From contig CAWBUL010000004.1 of NCBI GenBank assembly GCA_963791885.1, positions 1,054,001 to 1,118,000 on the forward strand: 64,000 nucleotides of DNA, in the 5' to 3' direction. The stretch is from CAVSUZ01 sp963791885. Its GTDB lineage: Bacteria; Pseudomonadota; Alphaproteobacteria; Acetobacterales; Acetobacteraceae. The notes below the pieces were generated by a model that did no database searches, was not told where the DNA came from, and was given only the letters and a program-made list of their open reading frames with translations. Position numbers and translations under genes: made by a program. Shown here piece by piece: positions 43,521 to 51,784 of this stretch (position 1 is the first letter of the stretch; every line of letters starts with the position of its first letter).

Positions 43521-43639
43521 GGCGTCGTCCTCGTTTTTTGGAAAGTTTTGCTGCGCTGCAGCGAAATTCGGCTTGACGCACTGAACCGCCCATTCTTGAG
43601 TGGTCTCGCGTTCACCTCCGGCGCAGTGCGAGGCGGCCC

Positions 43640-44995
43640 ATGCCGAAGAACCAGATGAAGCTCGGCGTCTCCATGCGGGGCTTGGGCTACTTCGTCAGCG
43701 CGTGGAGACACCCTGACGTTCCGGCCGACGGCCAGATGCGTCTGGACCACTATGTCGATGTCACCCGCACGGCCGAGCGCGGCCTGTTCGACATGGCGTT
43801 CCTCGCTGACGGTGTTGCGGTACGGGAACGGGACGATCCGCCCGGTTCGCTGTGCCGGACGAACAATATCGTTGATTTTGAGCCTTTGACGCTTTTGGCC
43901 GCACTTGCACCGCAAACGCGCAATGTCGGTCTGGTTGCAACGGCGTCGACGACCTACAACGAGCCGTATCATATCGCCCGCAAATTCGCCTCGCTGGATC
44001 ATCTCAGCGGTGGCCGCATCGGTTGGAATGTGGTCACATCCTGGACCGATCAGGAAGCCCAGAACTTCGGTCAAGCGCATGGACTCCCGAAGGAAGTTCG
44101 CTACGACCGCGCGCGGGAGTTCGTGCAAGTTGTTCTTGGCCTATGGGAAACCTGGGAGGCCGACGCCTTCGTGCGGGACAAGCAGTCCGGGCTGTTTTTC
44201 GATCCGGCCAAGCTGCACGTGCTGAACCACAAGGGCAAATACTTTCAGGTACGCGGCCCGCTGAACGTTGCGCGCTCTCCGCAGGGGCGGCCCATCATCA
44301 TCCAAGCCGGTGCCTCCGACGCGGGGCGAGAACTCGCCGCTGCAACGGCTGACGTGATCTACGCCGCGCAGCCGGAGATCGAGGGCGCTCAGGAATATTA
44401 TTCCGACGTGAAGGGACGTGCCGAAAAGTACGGGCGGAGCCCGAACGACATCAAGATCATGCCTGGGCTGCTGCCGATCATGGGAAGCAGCGAGGCCGAA
44501 GCCCAGGACATTTACCACGGTTTGCAGAAGCTGATTGATCCGATGGTCGGGCTTTCGTTGCTCACAACGCATATGGGTGATCTGTCGGGTTACCCTGTTG
44601 ATGGCCCGGTGCCCGACCAGCCCGAAAAAGCGACGATGAGCCGCGGCACCTTGATGTATCGCATCGCCAAGGAACGCGGCATGACGATCCGCCAGCTCTA
44701 CGAGATGGTTGCGATCGGCCGCGCGCATCGGGTGGTGATCGGCACGCCGCTTCAGGTCGTCGATGCCATGGAGGACTGGTTCCGCAACGGGGCAGCGGAC
44801 GGCTTCAATGTCCTGCCCGCGCTGATGCCGCAGGGGTTGCGCGACTTCGTCGCTCAGGTCGTGCCGGAATTGCAGCGCCGCGGCTTGTTCCGGCAATCCT
44901 ATGAAGGACGAACCATGCGTGAGAATCTCGGGTTGCCCGAACCCAAACCGCCGTCCGCCCGCGTGACCCAGTTGTTGGAGTCAGCCGAGGAATGA
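43640..44995 (+). CDS. LLM-class flavin-dependent monooxygenase (NtaA/SnaA/DszA type), second
   Basis: A 451-residue enzyme of the same family as 40954-42312 but clearly divergent from it: MKLGVSMRGLGYFVSAWRHP at the start, TASTTYNEPYHIARKFASLDHLSGGRIGWNVVTS, and RPIIIQAGASDAGRELAAATADVIY. A GAGGCGG site precedes the ATG. Its stop overlaps the start of a family-5 binding protein (ATGA), so uptake and oxidation of one compound are probably linked. Confidence 0.9.
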   Translation: MPKNQMKLGVSMRGLGYFVSAWRHPDVPADGQMRLDHYVDVTRTAERGLFDMAFLADGVAVRERDDPPGSLCRTNNIVDFEPLTLLAALAPQTRNVGLVATASTTYNEPYHIARKFASLDHLSGGRIGWNVVTSWTDQEAQNFGQAHGLPKEVRYDRAREFVQVVLGLWETWEADAFVRDKQSGLFFDPAKLHVLNHKGKYFQVRGPLNVARSPQGRPIIIQAGASDAGRELAAATADVIYAAQPEIEGAQEYYSDVKGRAEKYGRSPNDIKIMPGLLPIMGSSEAEAQDIYHGLQKLIDPMVGLSLLTTHMGDLSGYPVDGPVPDQPEKATMSRGTLMYRIAKERGMTIRQLYEMVAIGRAHRVVIGTPLQVVDAMEDWFRNGAADGFNVLPALMPQGLRDFVAQVVPELQRRGLFRQSYEGRTMRENLGLPEPKPPSARVTQLLESAEE

Positions 44996-46521
44996 AAGCC
45001 GAACTCTCGCGCCGCGGGCTTCTCGCACTTGGAACCGCCGCGCTGAGCGTCGGGCGTGCTTCGGGCGCGGGTAATACTCTGGTTTATGGGATGAACACCA
45101 ATCCCGGCACGCTGCGTCCGTTCGAGCAGGGCGGCCTTGCCGGAACGGCGATCAAGATGATGACGCAGCGGACGCTGACGACCTATACGCCGGACGGCAA
45201 GATCGTGCCCTGCCTCGCGGCGTCATGGAGCCAGCCGACGCCGACGCAGTTCGTGTTTCACCTGCGGCCGGACGCGAAATTCCACAATGGCGACGCTGTT
45301 ACGGCGGACGATGTGCTTTACGGCTTCAATGAGATTCTGAAGCCGCAGTCCACCGCCTTCATGAAGCCCGACTTTCAGGTGATCGACAGCGTCAAGGCGC
45401 TCGACCCGACGACAGTCCAGTTCAACCTGAAAAACCCTTCGGCGACCTTTTTGGATCTGGTGTCTCAACCCAACGCGCCGGTCGTGTCCGCCAAGTCCGC
45501 CGGAGCCGACCCGCAGGAGCCGATCGGCGCAGGGCCTTATCGGATCACGTCGCGGGAGCGTGGATACAGTATCTCCATGGAGCGCTTCCCGCAGTATTTT
45601 GAGGCGGGCAAGCCGCATTTCCCTGCCGTGAAAGCGATCGTCTATGCCGACGAGAATGCCCGAGTGGCCGCGCTTCAGGCGGGCGATGCGGACATCATCG
45701 AGCTCGTACCGTGGCAAAGCGTGGCCATGCTGAAGAAGGACCCGCACATCAAGCTGTATTCTCAGGTCGGTGGCTTCATGTACCTGCAGTTCAACTTCAC
45801 GCAGGGCCTGTTCACCAACCCCAAGCTGCGCCAGGCGATGGCGTATGCGGTCAATCGCCAAGCGATCGTGGAGAGCGTCTTTTACGGACAGGGATCGGTA
45901 CTTGATACGCTACCTATTCTGGAGGGGCCTCTGTTTCATCCGGACGCAGCCGATCGCTGGTCCCATGACCCGGATCGAGCGAAGCACCTGATCGCAGAGG
46001 CCGGGTATCCGAACGGATTTTCCACCAAGATCCTGGCACTGACGGCGCCGGCCATGCACCTGCGGACTGCGGAACTGGTGCAGCAGGATCTGGCGAAGAT
46101 CGGCGTGCAGTCGGACCTGGTTACCGCGGATTATGGCCGGCGCACCGCCATGGGCGATCGCGGTCAATACGAGTTCGCCGTTTACGGTGCCGGAGGGTTC
46201 TTCAATGACCCAGACGGCATCACCAGCATGATCGGCACCGGCCCGGCGTCCTACCTTCGGTCCTATGGTTTCAGCAGCAAGAAGATCGACGATCTGCTCC
46301 GTGCCGGGCGAGAGGAACTCGATCCGGCAAAACGCGCCGCGACCTATGCGATGCTGCAGCATGTCGCGATGGAGGAAGTGCCGATCGTCGGCCTGAACTG
46401 GCGGCAGCAGATTTTCGGCGTAAGGTCCGACCTACAGGGTTTTCAGATTTACGACGGATTTCTCAGCACCTTATCGACGGCAACGATTGCGGACATGACA
46501 CGGACGGTTCAGGGCGGGTGA
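44992..46521 (+). CDS. ABC transporter substrate-binding protein, family 5
   Basis: A 509-residue SBP_bac_5 protein. The N-terminus MKAELSRRGLLALGTAALSVGRASG is a Tat-like signal. The body shows LTTYTPDGKIVPCLAASWSQ, AKFHNGDAVTADDVLYGFNEIL and KLRQAMAYAVNRQAIV. ATGA-coupled to the monooxygenase upstream. No permease or ATPase follows in this window, so it must use a transporter encoded elsewhere (perhaps with low stringency) or be an orphan. Confidence 0.9.
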   Translation: MKAELSRRGLLALGTAALSVGRASGAGNTLVYGMNTNPGTLRPFEQGGLAGTAIKMMTQRTLTTYTPDGKIVPCLAASWSQPTPTQFVFHLRPDAKFHNGDAVTADDVLYGFNEILKPQSTAFMKPDFQVIDSVKALDPTTVQFNLKNPSATFLDLVSQPNAPVVSAKSAGADPQEPIGAGPYRITSRERGYSISMERFPQYFEAGKPHFPAVKAIVYADENARVAALQAGDADIIELVPWQSVAMLKKDPHIKLYSQVGGFMYLQFNFTQGLFTNPKLRQAMAYAVNRQAIVESVFYGQGSVLDTLPILEGPLFHPDAADRWSHDPDRAKHLIAEAGYPNGFSTKILALTAPAMHLRTAELVQQDLAKIGVQSDLVTADYGRRTAMGDRGQYEFAVYGAGGFFNDPDGITSMIGTGPASYLRSYGFSSKKIDDLLRAGREELDPAKRAATYAMLQHVAMEEVPIVGLNWRQQIFGVRSDLQGFQIYDGFLSTLSTATIADMTRTVQGG

Positions 46522-46639
46522 ACGTGCGCCGGGTCTGCGACGACGCGGACCACCGCCTGGCGGTGCCGCTCCGTGCGATAGGCTTGGCCTTCTCGAATTT
46601 GGATCGGCTGTCAAATAGATTGGGCTGAAGAAACAATTT

Positions 46640-46690
46640 GCGGCATCGGGACGTTTCCGTGTTATATGGAACACATTCCAGACGATCCGA
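46640..46690 (+). promoter_or_regulatory. Possible promoter/operator upstream of the methyltransferase gene
   Basis: The stretch contains a TTATAT -10-like hexamer inside the small inverted repeat GTGTTATATGGAACAC (GTGTT/AACAC with a six-base spacer), about 35-50 bases upstream of the ATG at 46712. A -35-like element is poor. Offered only as a candidate site. Confidence 0.25.
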
Positions 46691-46711
46691 TGGCGAGGAC
46701 GGAGCTTGGCG

Positions 46712-47518
46712 ATGGCAGCCCAACCTACCTTCACAGGTGACATCCCGAAGCTCTACGATGCTGTTATCGGGCCCGCGCTGTTCGAGGAATTAGGCGACGA
46801 GCTCGCCCAGCGCGTTGCTACGAAACGGCCTCGGTGCGTACTGGAGACCGCTGCGGGGACCGGAATTGTCACACGTCGCCTGCGGGACCGACTGCCGGCC
46901 GGCTCGGAGATCATCGCGACCGACCTTAGCCCGGCGATGCTTGCCACCGCGGAAACCAAGTTCAGCCCCGGAGAGGTGACGCTGAGCCCTGCAGACGCGA
47001 TAGCTCTGCAGTTCCCCGACGCCAGCTTCGACGCTTTGGTCTGCCAGTTCGGAATCATGTTCTTCCCCGACCGGCTCCGGGGCTTTCGGGAGGCTTGGCG
47101 GGTGCTGGCGCCTGGCGGTCACGCTTGGTTCAGTGTGTGGGACTCCGCCGCCAGCAATCCATTTGGGCGCATTGGCCTGGATGTCTCTCGTGCAGCTTTC
47201 CCGGCCGACCCGCCGCGGTTTTATGAGATCCCATTCAACTGCTGGCAGATGGATCCGATCAAGGAAGCCCTGATGATGGCAGGCTTCACGGATCTGCGGA
47301 TCGATGTGCTCGTCCGCGTCAGCCGGATTGCCGACATCGACCGGCTCGCCCGCGCCATGGTGTTCGGCAACCCGCTCGTGGACGACGTCCTGGCACGCGG
47401 CGCCGACCCCGATGCCTTGGCCACGACCATGGCCGAGGCGCTGCGCCGCGAGCTTCCAACGGGCGAGCTCCCGATCCAGGCGATCCTTTTCGAGGCCCGC
47501 AAGCCCGTTGCGCCTTGA
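46712..47518 (+). CDS. Class I SAM-dependent methyltransferase
   Basis: A 268-residue enzyme with the Rossmann SAM-binding motif I VLETAAGTGIVTRRL, motif II ATDLSPAMLATAE and LSPADAIALQFPDASFDALVCQFGIMFFPD, typical of UbiE/Methyltransf_11 proteins. The start ATG at 46712 is preceded by GGAG; the ORF extends two codons to a TTG. The substrate is unknown, and no neighbour indicates it. Confidence 0.88.
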   Translation: MAAQPTFTGDIPKLYDAVIGPALFEELGDELAQRVATKRPRCVLETAAGTGIVTRRLRDRLPAGSEIIATDLSPAMLATAETKFSPGEVTLSPADAIALQFPDASFDALVCQFGIMFFPDRLRGFREAWRVLAPGGHAWFSVWDSAASNPFGRIGLDVSRAAFPADPPRFYEIPFNCWQMDPIKEALMMAGFTDLRIDVLVRVSRIADIDRLARAMVFGNPLVDDVLARGADPDALATTMAEALRRELPTGELPIQAILFEARKPVAP

Positions 47519-47562
47519 GGTATTGCGCTATCGAGACCGCGCCTAGATCCGTTTCGCTCTGA

Positions 47563-47585
47563 CCGTCCGCTTCGCGGCCGGACGG
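47563..47585 (+). terminator. Candidate transcription terminator hairpin
   Basis: CCGTCCG and CGGACGG pair into a seven-base stem around a nine-base loop, followed by GGTCTAACATCTTAATTT. It lies between the convergent methyltransferase and tartrate-dehydrogenase-like genes, where a terminator is expected. The T-run is weak. Confidence 0.4.
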
Positions 47586-47650
47586 GTCTAACATCTTAAT
47601 TTAAGACGGCGATTCACACCTTCGGTGATTCCGCCTCCGGCGATCGCGGT

Positions 47651-48721
47651 CTAGCCGCGGCCGACAATCTCCGCCAGCGCATTGCCAACTTCCGCTGTTC
47701 CCGCCTGGCCGCCCATGTCTCGGGTGCGGGGGCCAGCCTCACGCAGCAACATCTCGATGGCATGTTCAATCGCTTCGCCGGCGGCGTCTTCGCCGAGATG
47801 GCGCAACATCATGCCGGCCGACCAGATCTGGCCGATCGGATTGCAGATGTGCTTGCCGGCGATATCGGGAGCGGAGCCGTGCACCGGCTCAAACATCGAC
47901 GGATGGGCGCGCTCCGGATTGATGTTGGCCGAGGGCGCGATGCCGATGGAGCCGGCGACGGCGGGGCCGAGGTCGCTCAGGATATCGCCGAACAGGTTGG
48001 AGCCGACGACGACATCGAACCAGTCCGGGTGCTGGACGAAATGCGCGGTCAGGATGTCGATGTGGTACTGGTCGGTGCGGATGTCCGGAAAGTTCTTGCC
48101 CATCTCGGCGAAGCGCTCGTCCCAATACGGCATGGTGAAGGTGATGCCGTTGGATTTGGTGGCCGAGGTCAGGTGTTTCTTGGGGCGCGTGCGTGCGAGT
48201 TCGAACGCGAACTTCAGGATGCGGTCGGTGCCGACGCGACTGAAGACGGATTGCTGAGAGACGAATTCGCGATCCGTGCCGACGAACATGCGGCCGCCGA
48301 CGGAGGAGTATTCGCCCTCGGTGTTTTCGCGCACGACGTAGAAGTCGATATCGGCCTCGGTGCGGTTTGCCAATGGCGTGCGCACGCCAGGCATGAGCTT
48401 GCAGGGGCGCAGGTTCACGTATTGGTCGAAGCCGCGGCGGATGGGGATGAGCAGACCCCAGAGGGAGATGTGGTCGGGGACGTCGGGCCAGCCGACGGCG
48501 CCGAGCAGGATGGAGTTCGATTCGGCGAGGCGGTCCATGCCGTCGGCGGGCATCATGGCGCCGGTTTTTTTGTAGGTTTCGCAGGACCAGTCGTAGTGGG
48601 CGAATTTCAGGGAGAAGTTGAAGCGGCGCGCGGCGGCGTCCAGAACTTTCAGGGATTCCGGGACCGTTTCCTTGCCGATGCCGTCACCGGGGATGACGGC
48701 GATCTTGTACGTGGCTCCCAC
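47651..48721 (-). CDS. Tartrate dehydrogenase/decarboxylase-like, isocitrate/isopropylmalate dehydrogenase family
   Basis: A 356-residue NAD-dependent beta-decarboxylating dehydrogenase. YKIAVIPGDGIGKETVPE, the substrate-binding arginine region RRGFDQYVNLRPCKLMPG, VVRENTEGEYSSVGGR and the metal-site block VVGSNLFGDILSDLGPAVAGSIGIAPSANINP are present. WGLLIPIRRGFDQYVN is characteristic of tartrate dehydrogenase (TDH) rather than LeuB. It starts at GTG 48721 with a strong AGGAGGAA site. The product from tartrate or D-malate would be oxaloglycolate or pyruvate plus CO2. It stands alone between CtaG and the methyltransferase. Confidence 0.87.
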   Translation of the reverse strand: MGATYKIAVIPGDGIGKETVPESLKVLDAAARRFNFSLKFAHYDWSCETYKKTGAMMPADGMDRLAESNSILLGAVGWPDVPDHISLWGLLIPIRRGFDQYVNLRPCKLMPGVRTPLANRTEADIDFYVVRENTEGEYSSVGGRMFVGTDREFVSQQSVFSRVGTDRILKFAFELARTRPKKHLTSATKSNGITFTMPYWDERFAEMGKNFPDIRTDQYHIDILTAHFVQHPDWFDVVVGSNLFGDILSDLGPAVAGSIGIAPSANINPERAHPSMFEPVHGSAPDIAGKHICNPIGQIWSAGMMLRHLGEDAAGEAIEHAIEMLLREAGPRTRDMGGQAGTAEVGNALAEIVGRG

Positions 48722-48786
48722 GCTTCGTTCCTCCTGCAGTTCACGTGGTCCTGGAACCGCTCGCAGCGCCAGTCAAGCACGGGTTC

Positions 48787-49782
48787 TCAGCGTCCCGTCC
48801 ACCTGCTCGCCATGATGGCCATGGCGCGCTCTTGCTCGGTCATGTCTTCCAGCGGCCGGGATTCCTCCAGCAGCCGGATGTGGTTCAGGATCAGCATGAA
48901 GGCCGCGGAACTCATCATGGAGGCCGGAATCCACACGATGATGCCGCCGATGTGCTGATCGTTCAGGGCGGAGACGGTGGGGAAGATCCGGCCGCAGAGA
49001 TCGTAGAATGTGTAAAGGTCCGTTTTCGCGAAGGTGAGATAGGAGCCGAGGATGATCTGCGGGAACATGACCGCGATCACGGTGATCATGCGCGCGGGGA
49101 AGGAGACGCGGGCCGGCGGGCTGGGACGCGGGTCCAGAACGAGGCACCAGAAGAGCAGGCCGTCGACGACCATTGACCCGTTCATGATGGCGTAGAGGCG
49201 GTGATTGATCATCGCCTGGAAATGCACGGCCGGAATCAACCAGACATCAATCAGGCCAACGAAAAGTGCGCCGGCGATCAGGGGATGCTGGATGACGTGC
49301 AGCACGCGAAGCAGGCGCGGGTGGGTGGCGAGACGGCGCAGTGGCGTGGGCATGCCGCGGCCGATCGTCTCACCCGGCCAGGCGAGGGCGATCAGGAACG
49401 GGCCCAGATGATGCATCGACAAGTGCTGCAGCCGGTTCAGGAAGAACATGTGCTGCGCCATGTAATCGAAGTGCGTCTGCAGCACGGTGTAGATCAGGCC
49501 GAGGCCGGCGATGAATGACGCGGTCCGGGCGATATGCGGGCGGCGCTGTGCGGGTGTGAGCGCAAGACCTCGGGCATACCACCACAGCGCGGCTGTGGCG
49601 CCGAGGAATTCCGGCCAGGAAAAGTCCCAAGGCGCCCATATGGGCATGCTGGCCGGGAATTCGGTGGTCACCCATGCGACGGCGCAGGCGGCGGCGATCA
49701 GGACGGGTAGTGCAACCTGATCGATATCGATCAGGCCGGCGAGTGGCGCCGCGCGGGTCGCGCGGAGGATCGCAGCCCTCAC
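48787..49782 (-). CDS. ctaG: Cytochrome c oxidase assembly factor CtaG (caa3 type)
   Basis: A 331-residue membrane protein with about seven hydrophobic segments (for example VALPVLIAAACAVAWVTTEF, LIAGALFVGLIDVWLIPAVHF). The His-rich TM region YMAQHMFFLNRLQHLSMHHLGPFLIALAWPG is typical of the CtaG_Cox family. It starts at GTG 49782, overlapping the SCO stop (GTGA). The family helps insert copper into terminal oxidase; the oxidase subunits themselves are not in the window. Confidence 0.88.
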   Translation of the reverse strand: MRAAILRATRAAPLAGLIDIDQVALPVLIAAACAVAWVTTEFPASMPIWAPWDFSWPEFLGATAALWWYARGLALTPAQRRPHIARTASFIAGLGLIYTVLQTHFDYMAQHMFFLNRLQHLSMHHLGPFLIALAWPGETIGRGMPTPLRRLATHPRLLRVLHVIQHPLIAGALFVGLIDVWLIPAVHFQAMINHRLYAIMNGSMVVDGLLFWCLVLDPRPSPPARVSFPARMITVIAVMFPQIILGSYLTFAKTDLYTFYDLCGRIFPTVSALNDQHIGGIIVWIPASMMSSAAFMLILNHIRLLEESRPLEDMTEQERAMAIMASRWTGR

Positions 49783-50450
49783 AGTGAGCCGATCAGACGG
49801 GAGAGCAGGCTTGGCGATTGGGCGTGAAGGAGATGCTCCAGGTCCTCGGCGGTGCCGTTGATGTCGGGTGTGGTGGTGGCGAGGGAACCGAGCAGGAGAC
49901 GCGGTGCTCCGTCGGGGGTGAATACGTAGATGGCGGAGGAGTGGGTCACCTCATACGGGTGGTCCTTGGTCGCAGGTGTGACGGAGTAGGCGATGCGGTA
50001 GCGGCGGGCGAGCCTGGCGATGGCATTGTCATCGCCGCGGAGGCCGGTGATGAGCGGCGAGAAGGCGTGGGTGTACTGCTTGAGGATGGGCAGCGTGTCG
50101 CGATTGGGGTCGACGGTGACGAAGAGCAGACGGAAATGCTGCTTGTCCTTGCCGAGCTTGTCGAAGACCTGGGTGACGCGCTGGAGCGTAAGGGGGCAGA
50201 TATCGGGGCACTGGGTGTAGCCGAAATAGAGCAGTGTGAAGGTGTGAGTGAAGTCTGCCTGGGTGACAGGCTTGCCGGTGTTCGCGTCGGTCATGTCGAA
50301 TGACAGATTGGGGACGACGCCGGTGACATCGGGATTGTGCCAGGCGTAGGCGAAGGCCCGATGGGCGGGGAGGGCGGTCAACGATGTGAGGGTGGCGAGG
50401 ACGGCGCCAATTGTGAAGGCGCGGCGGGTTAAGCGTGCGCGCGGCGGCAT
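49779..50450 (-). CDS. SCO1/SenC family copper chaperone
   Basis: A 223-residue thioredoxin-fold protein. The N-terminus MPPRARLTRRAFTIGAVLATLTS is a Tat-like signal, followed by GYTQCPDICP, the CxxxC copper/redox motif, and the conserved His in VTHSSAIYVFTPDG. SCO proteins deliver copper to the CuA site of cytochrome oxidase or act as thiol reductases. Coupled to CtaG by a GTGA overlap. Confidence 0.92.
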   Translation of the reverse strand: MPPRARLTRRAFTIGAVLATLTSLTALPAHRAFAYAWHNPDVTGVVPNLSFDMTDANTGKPVTQADFTHTFTLLYFGYTQCPDICPLTLQRVTQVFDKLGKDKQHFRLLFVTVDPNRDTLPILKQYTHAFSPLITGLRGDDNAIARLARRYRIAYSVTPATKDHPYEVTHSSAIYVFTPDGAPRLLLGSLATTTPDINGTAEDLEHLLHAQSPSLLSRLIGSL

Positions 50451-50574
50451 GGTGGACGGCTCCGGGGTGCGGCGGACAAGAGGCGTATTGTCGCGGTTTG
50501 GCGGGCGAGGGAAGTTTCCGGAGGGTTTTGTTGGGTTTAGGCGGGATTGCGGAAGGATAGAGGCGTGTAACGGG

Positions 50575-50722
50575 TGTGCAGCGTTGGGCGGGCCCAGTCT
50601 TGACGAGGCGTATGCCGCGACCGAGGTCGGAGGAATGGAAACGGCGAGATTGGCGACCCGAGATGACCCAGAACCAAACTTAGCAAAGCCGCCAATCTGT
50701 CCCGCGGAAGAGGACTACCTCA
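50575..50722 (+). mobile_element. Relic of the right end of an IS3-family element
   Basis: The 148 bases match the 3' end of the element at 23256-24544: the OrfB tail DEAYAATEVGG is readable, followed by AACTTAGCAAAGCCGCCAA, CTGTCCCGC and the right end ACTACCTCA at 50722. The rest of the element is missing and several bases have changed, so it is an older, independent copy. It lies between the SCO gene and the TctC gene. The remaining about 125 bases of that 310-base gap (50451-50574) show nothing recognisable. Confidence 0.85.
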
Positions 50723-50762
50723 TGCGCTACCGGAAGGGACATGCGCATCCCTATGCTCCAAT

Positions 50763-51758
50763 CTACTGCGGCGCTGCGTCTTTCTTGGCCAGACCGAGAT
50801 CGGCGACCACCTTCCCGAAGGCAACATATTCCTTCTTGATTGCATCCTCTGATTCTTTGGAACCCCATCCCACAGCGGTCTCACCCTGTTTGGCGGCGAA
50901 CGCCTGATACTTGTCGCTGCGCGCCGCAGTCTGGAACGCATGCTCTAGAATCGTCAGTCGATCGGCAGGTATTCCAGCAGGCGCCACGATAGCGTGCCAA
51001 AGAATGGTCTGGTCTTGAGGGATACCCAGATCGGTGACGCTCGAAGCACCAGGCAGCATTTTATTAGGGTCGTCAGTGGTTACGAGCAGGCATTTCGCTG
51101 TCCCTTTCTGAACGAAGGGAAGGATGGGCGGAATTGAACCACCGTAAATGTCGATATGGTTCCCCAGGAAAGACTCCAGCGTCTCACCCGCGCCCGCATA
51201 CGGAATGGCTCGAGCCTTCACGCCAAGCGAGCTGAAGATCAGCTCACCGCCAAGATGCACGGTGCCGCTGACTCCATCGGTGCCATATGTGTATTTGTCC
51301 GGATGAGCCTTCAGCTCCTGGATGAAGGATTTACCATCCGTGGCGGGAAAATCCTTTTGTACGCAGAACACGATCGGAGAGATGTCGGACAGCACAATTG
51401 GGACATAACTGTCCTGATTGTAAGAGACCTTGAACATCTGCGGTGTGACAGTCATCGGGGAGTTCCAAACGCCCCCGATTGTGTAGCCATCGTGCGGCGC
51501 GTCCAGCATGGCTTGCACCCCGATCGCGCCGCCCGCACCGGGCTTATTCAGCACCAATATCTTTTGGTGCAGTTCACTCTCGGCGATCGAAGCAAGCAAA
51601 CGGGCGGCGACATCCGTGCCACCGCCCGGAGCGGTCGGAACGATCAGTTGGATCGGTCGCGTCGGAAATTTGTCCTCGGCCTGCGCTGTCGATAGTGCGA
51701 CAGACCACAGGATAGCTGCAGCAAGCACCGGCAGAATCGGTCGATGTTGTAATGTCAT
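50763..51758 (-). CDS. Tripartite tricarboxylate transporter substrate-binding protein (TctC/Bug family)
   Basis: A 331-residue periplasmic binding protein: Sec signal (LPVLAAAILWSVALSTAQA), then FPTRPIQLIVPTAPGGGTDVAARLLA and the ligand-loop GAGGAIGVQAMLDAPHDGYTIG. It is the last gene of the operon that starts at the GntR gene (58632); the membrane subunits TctB and TctA are encoded divergently at 58765-60754. The three together make one importer. The ligand is probably a carboxylate handled by the intervening enzymes. Confidence 0.92.
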   Translation of the reverse strand: MTLQHRPILPVLAAAILWSVALSTAQAEDKFPTRPIQLIVPTAPGGGTDVAARLLASIAESELHQKILVLNKPGAGGAIGVQAMLDAPHDGYTIGGVWNSPMTVTPQMFKVSYNQDSYVPIVLSDISPIVFCVQKDFPATDGKSFIQELKAHPDKYTYGTDGVSGTVHLGGELIFSSLGVKARAIPYAGAGETLESFLGNHIDIYGGSIPPILPFVQKGTAKCLLVTTDDPNKMLPGASSVTDLGIPQDQTILWHAIVAPAGIPADRLTILEHAFQTAARSDKYQAFAAKQGETAVGWGSKESEDAIKKEYVAFGKVVADLGLAKKDAAPQ

Positions 51759-51784
51759 GGTGACGCGCTCCTCCTCACTTCTTT

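Noticed and set aside
47762..48958. A 398-codon plus-strand ORF opposite the tartrate-dehydrogenase-like gene
   Set aside because: No domain content; the minus-strand gene has clear catalytic motifs and an AGGAGGAA site.
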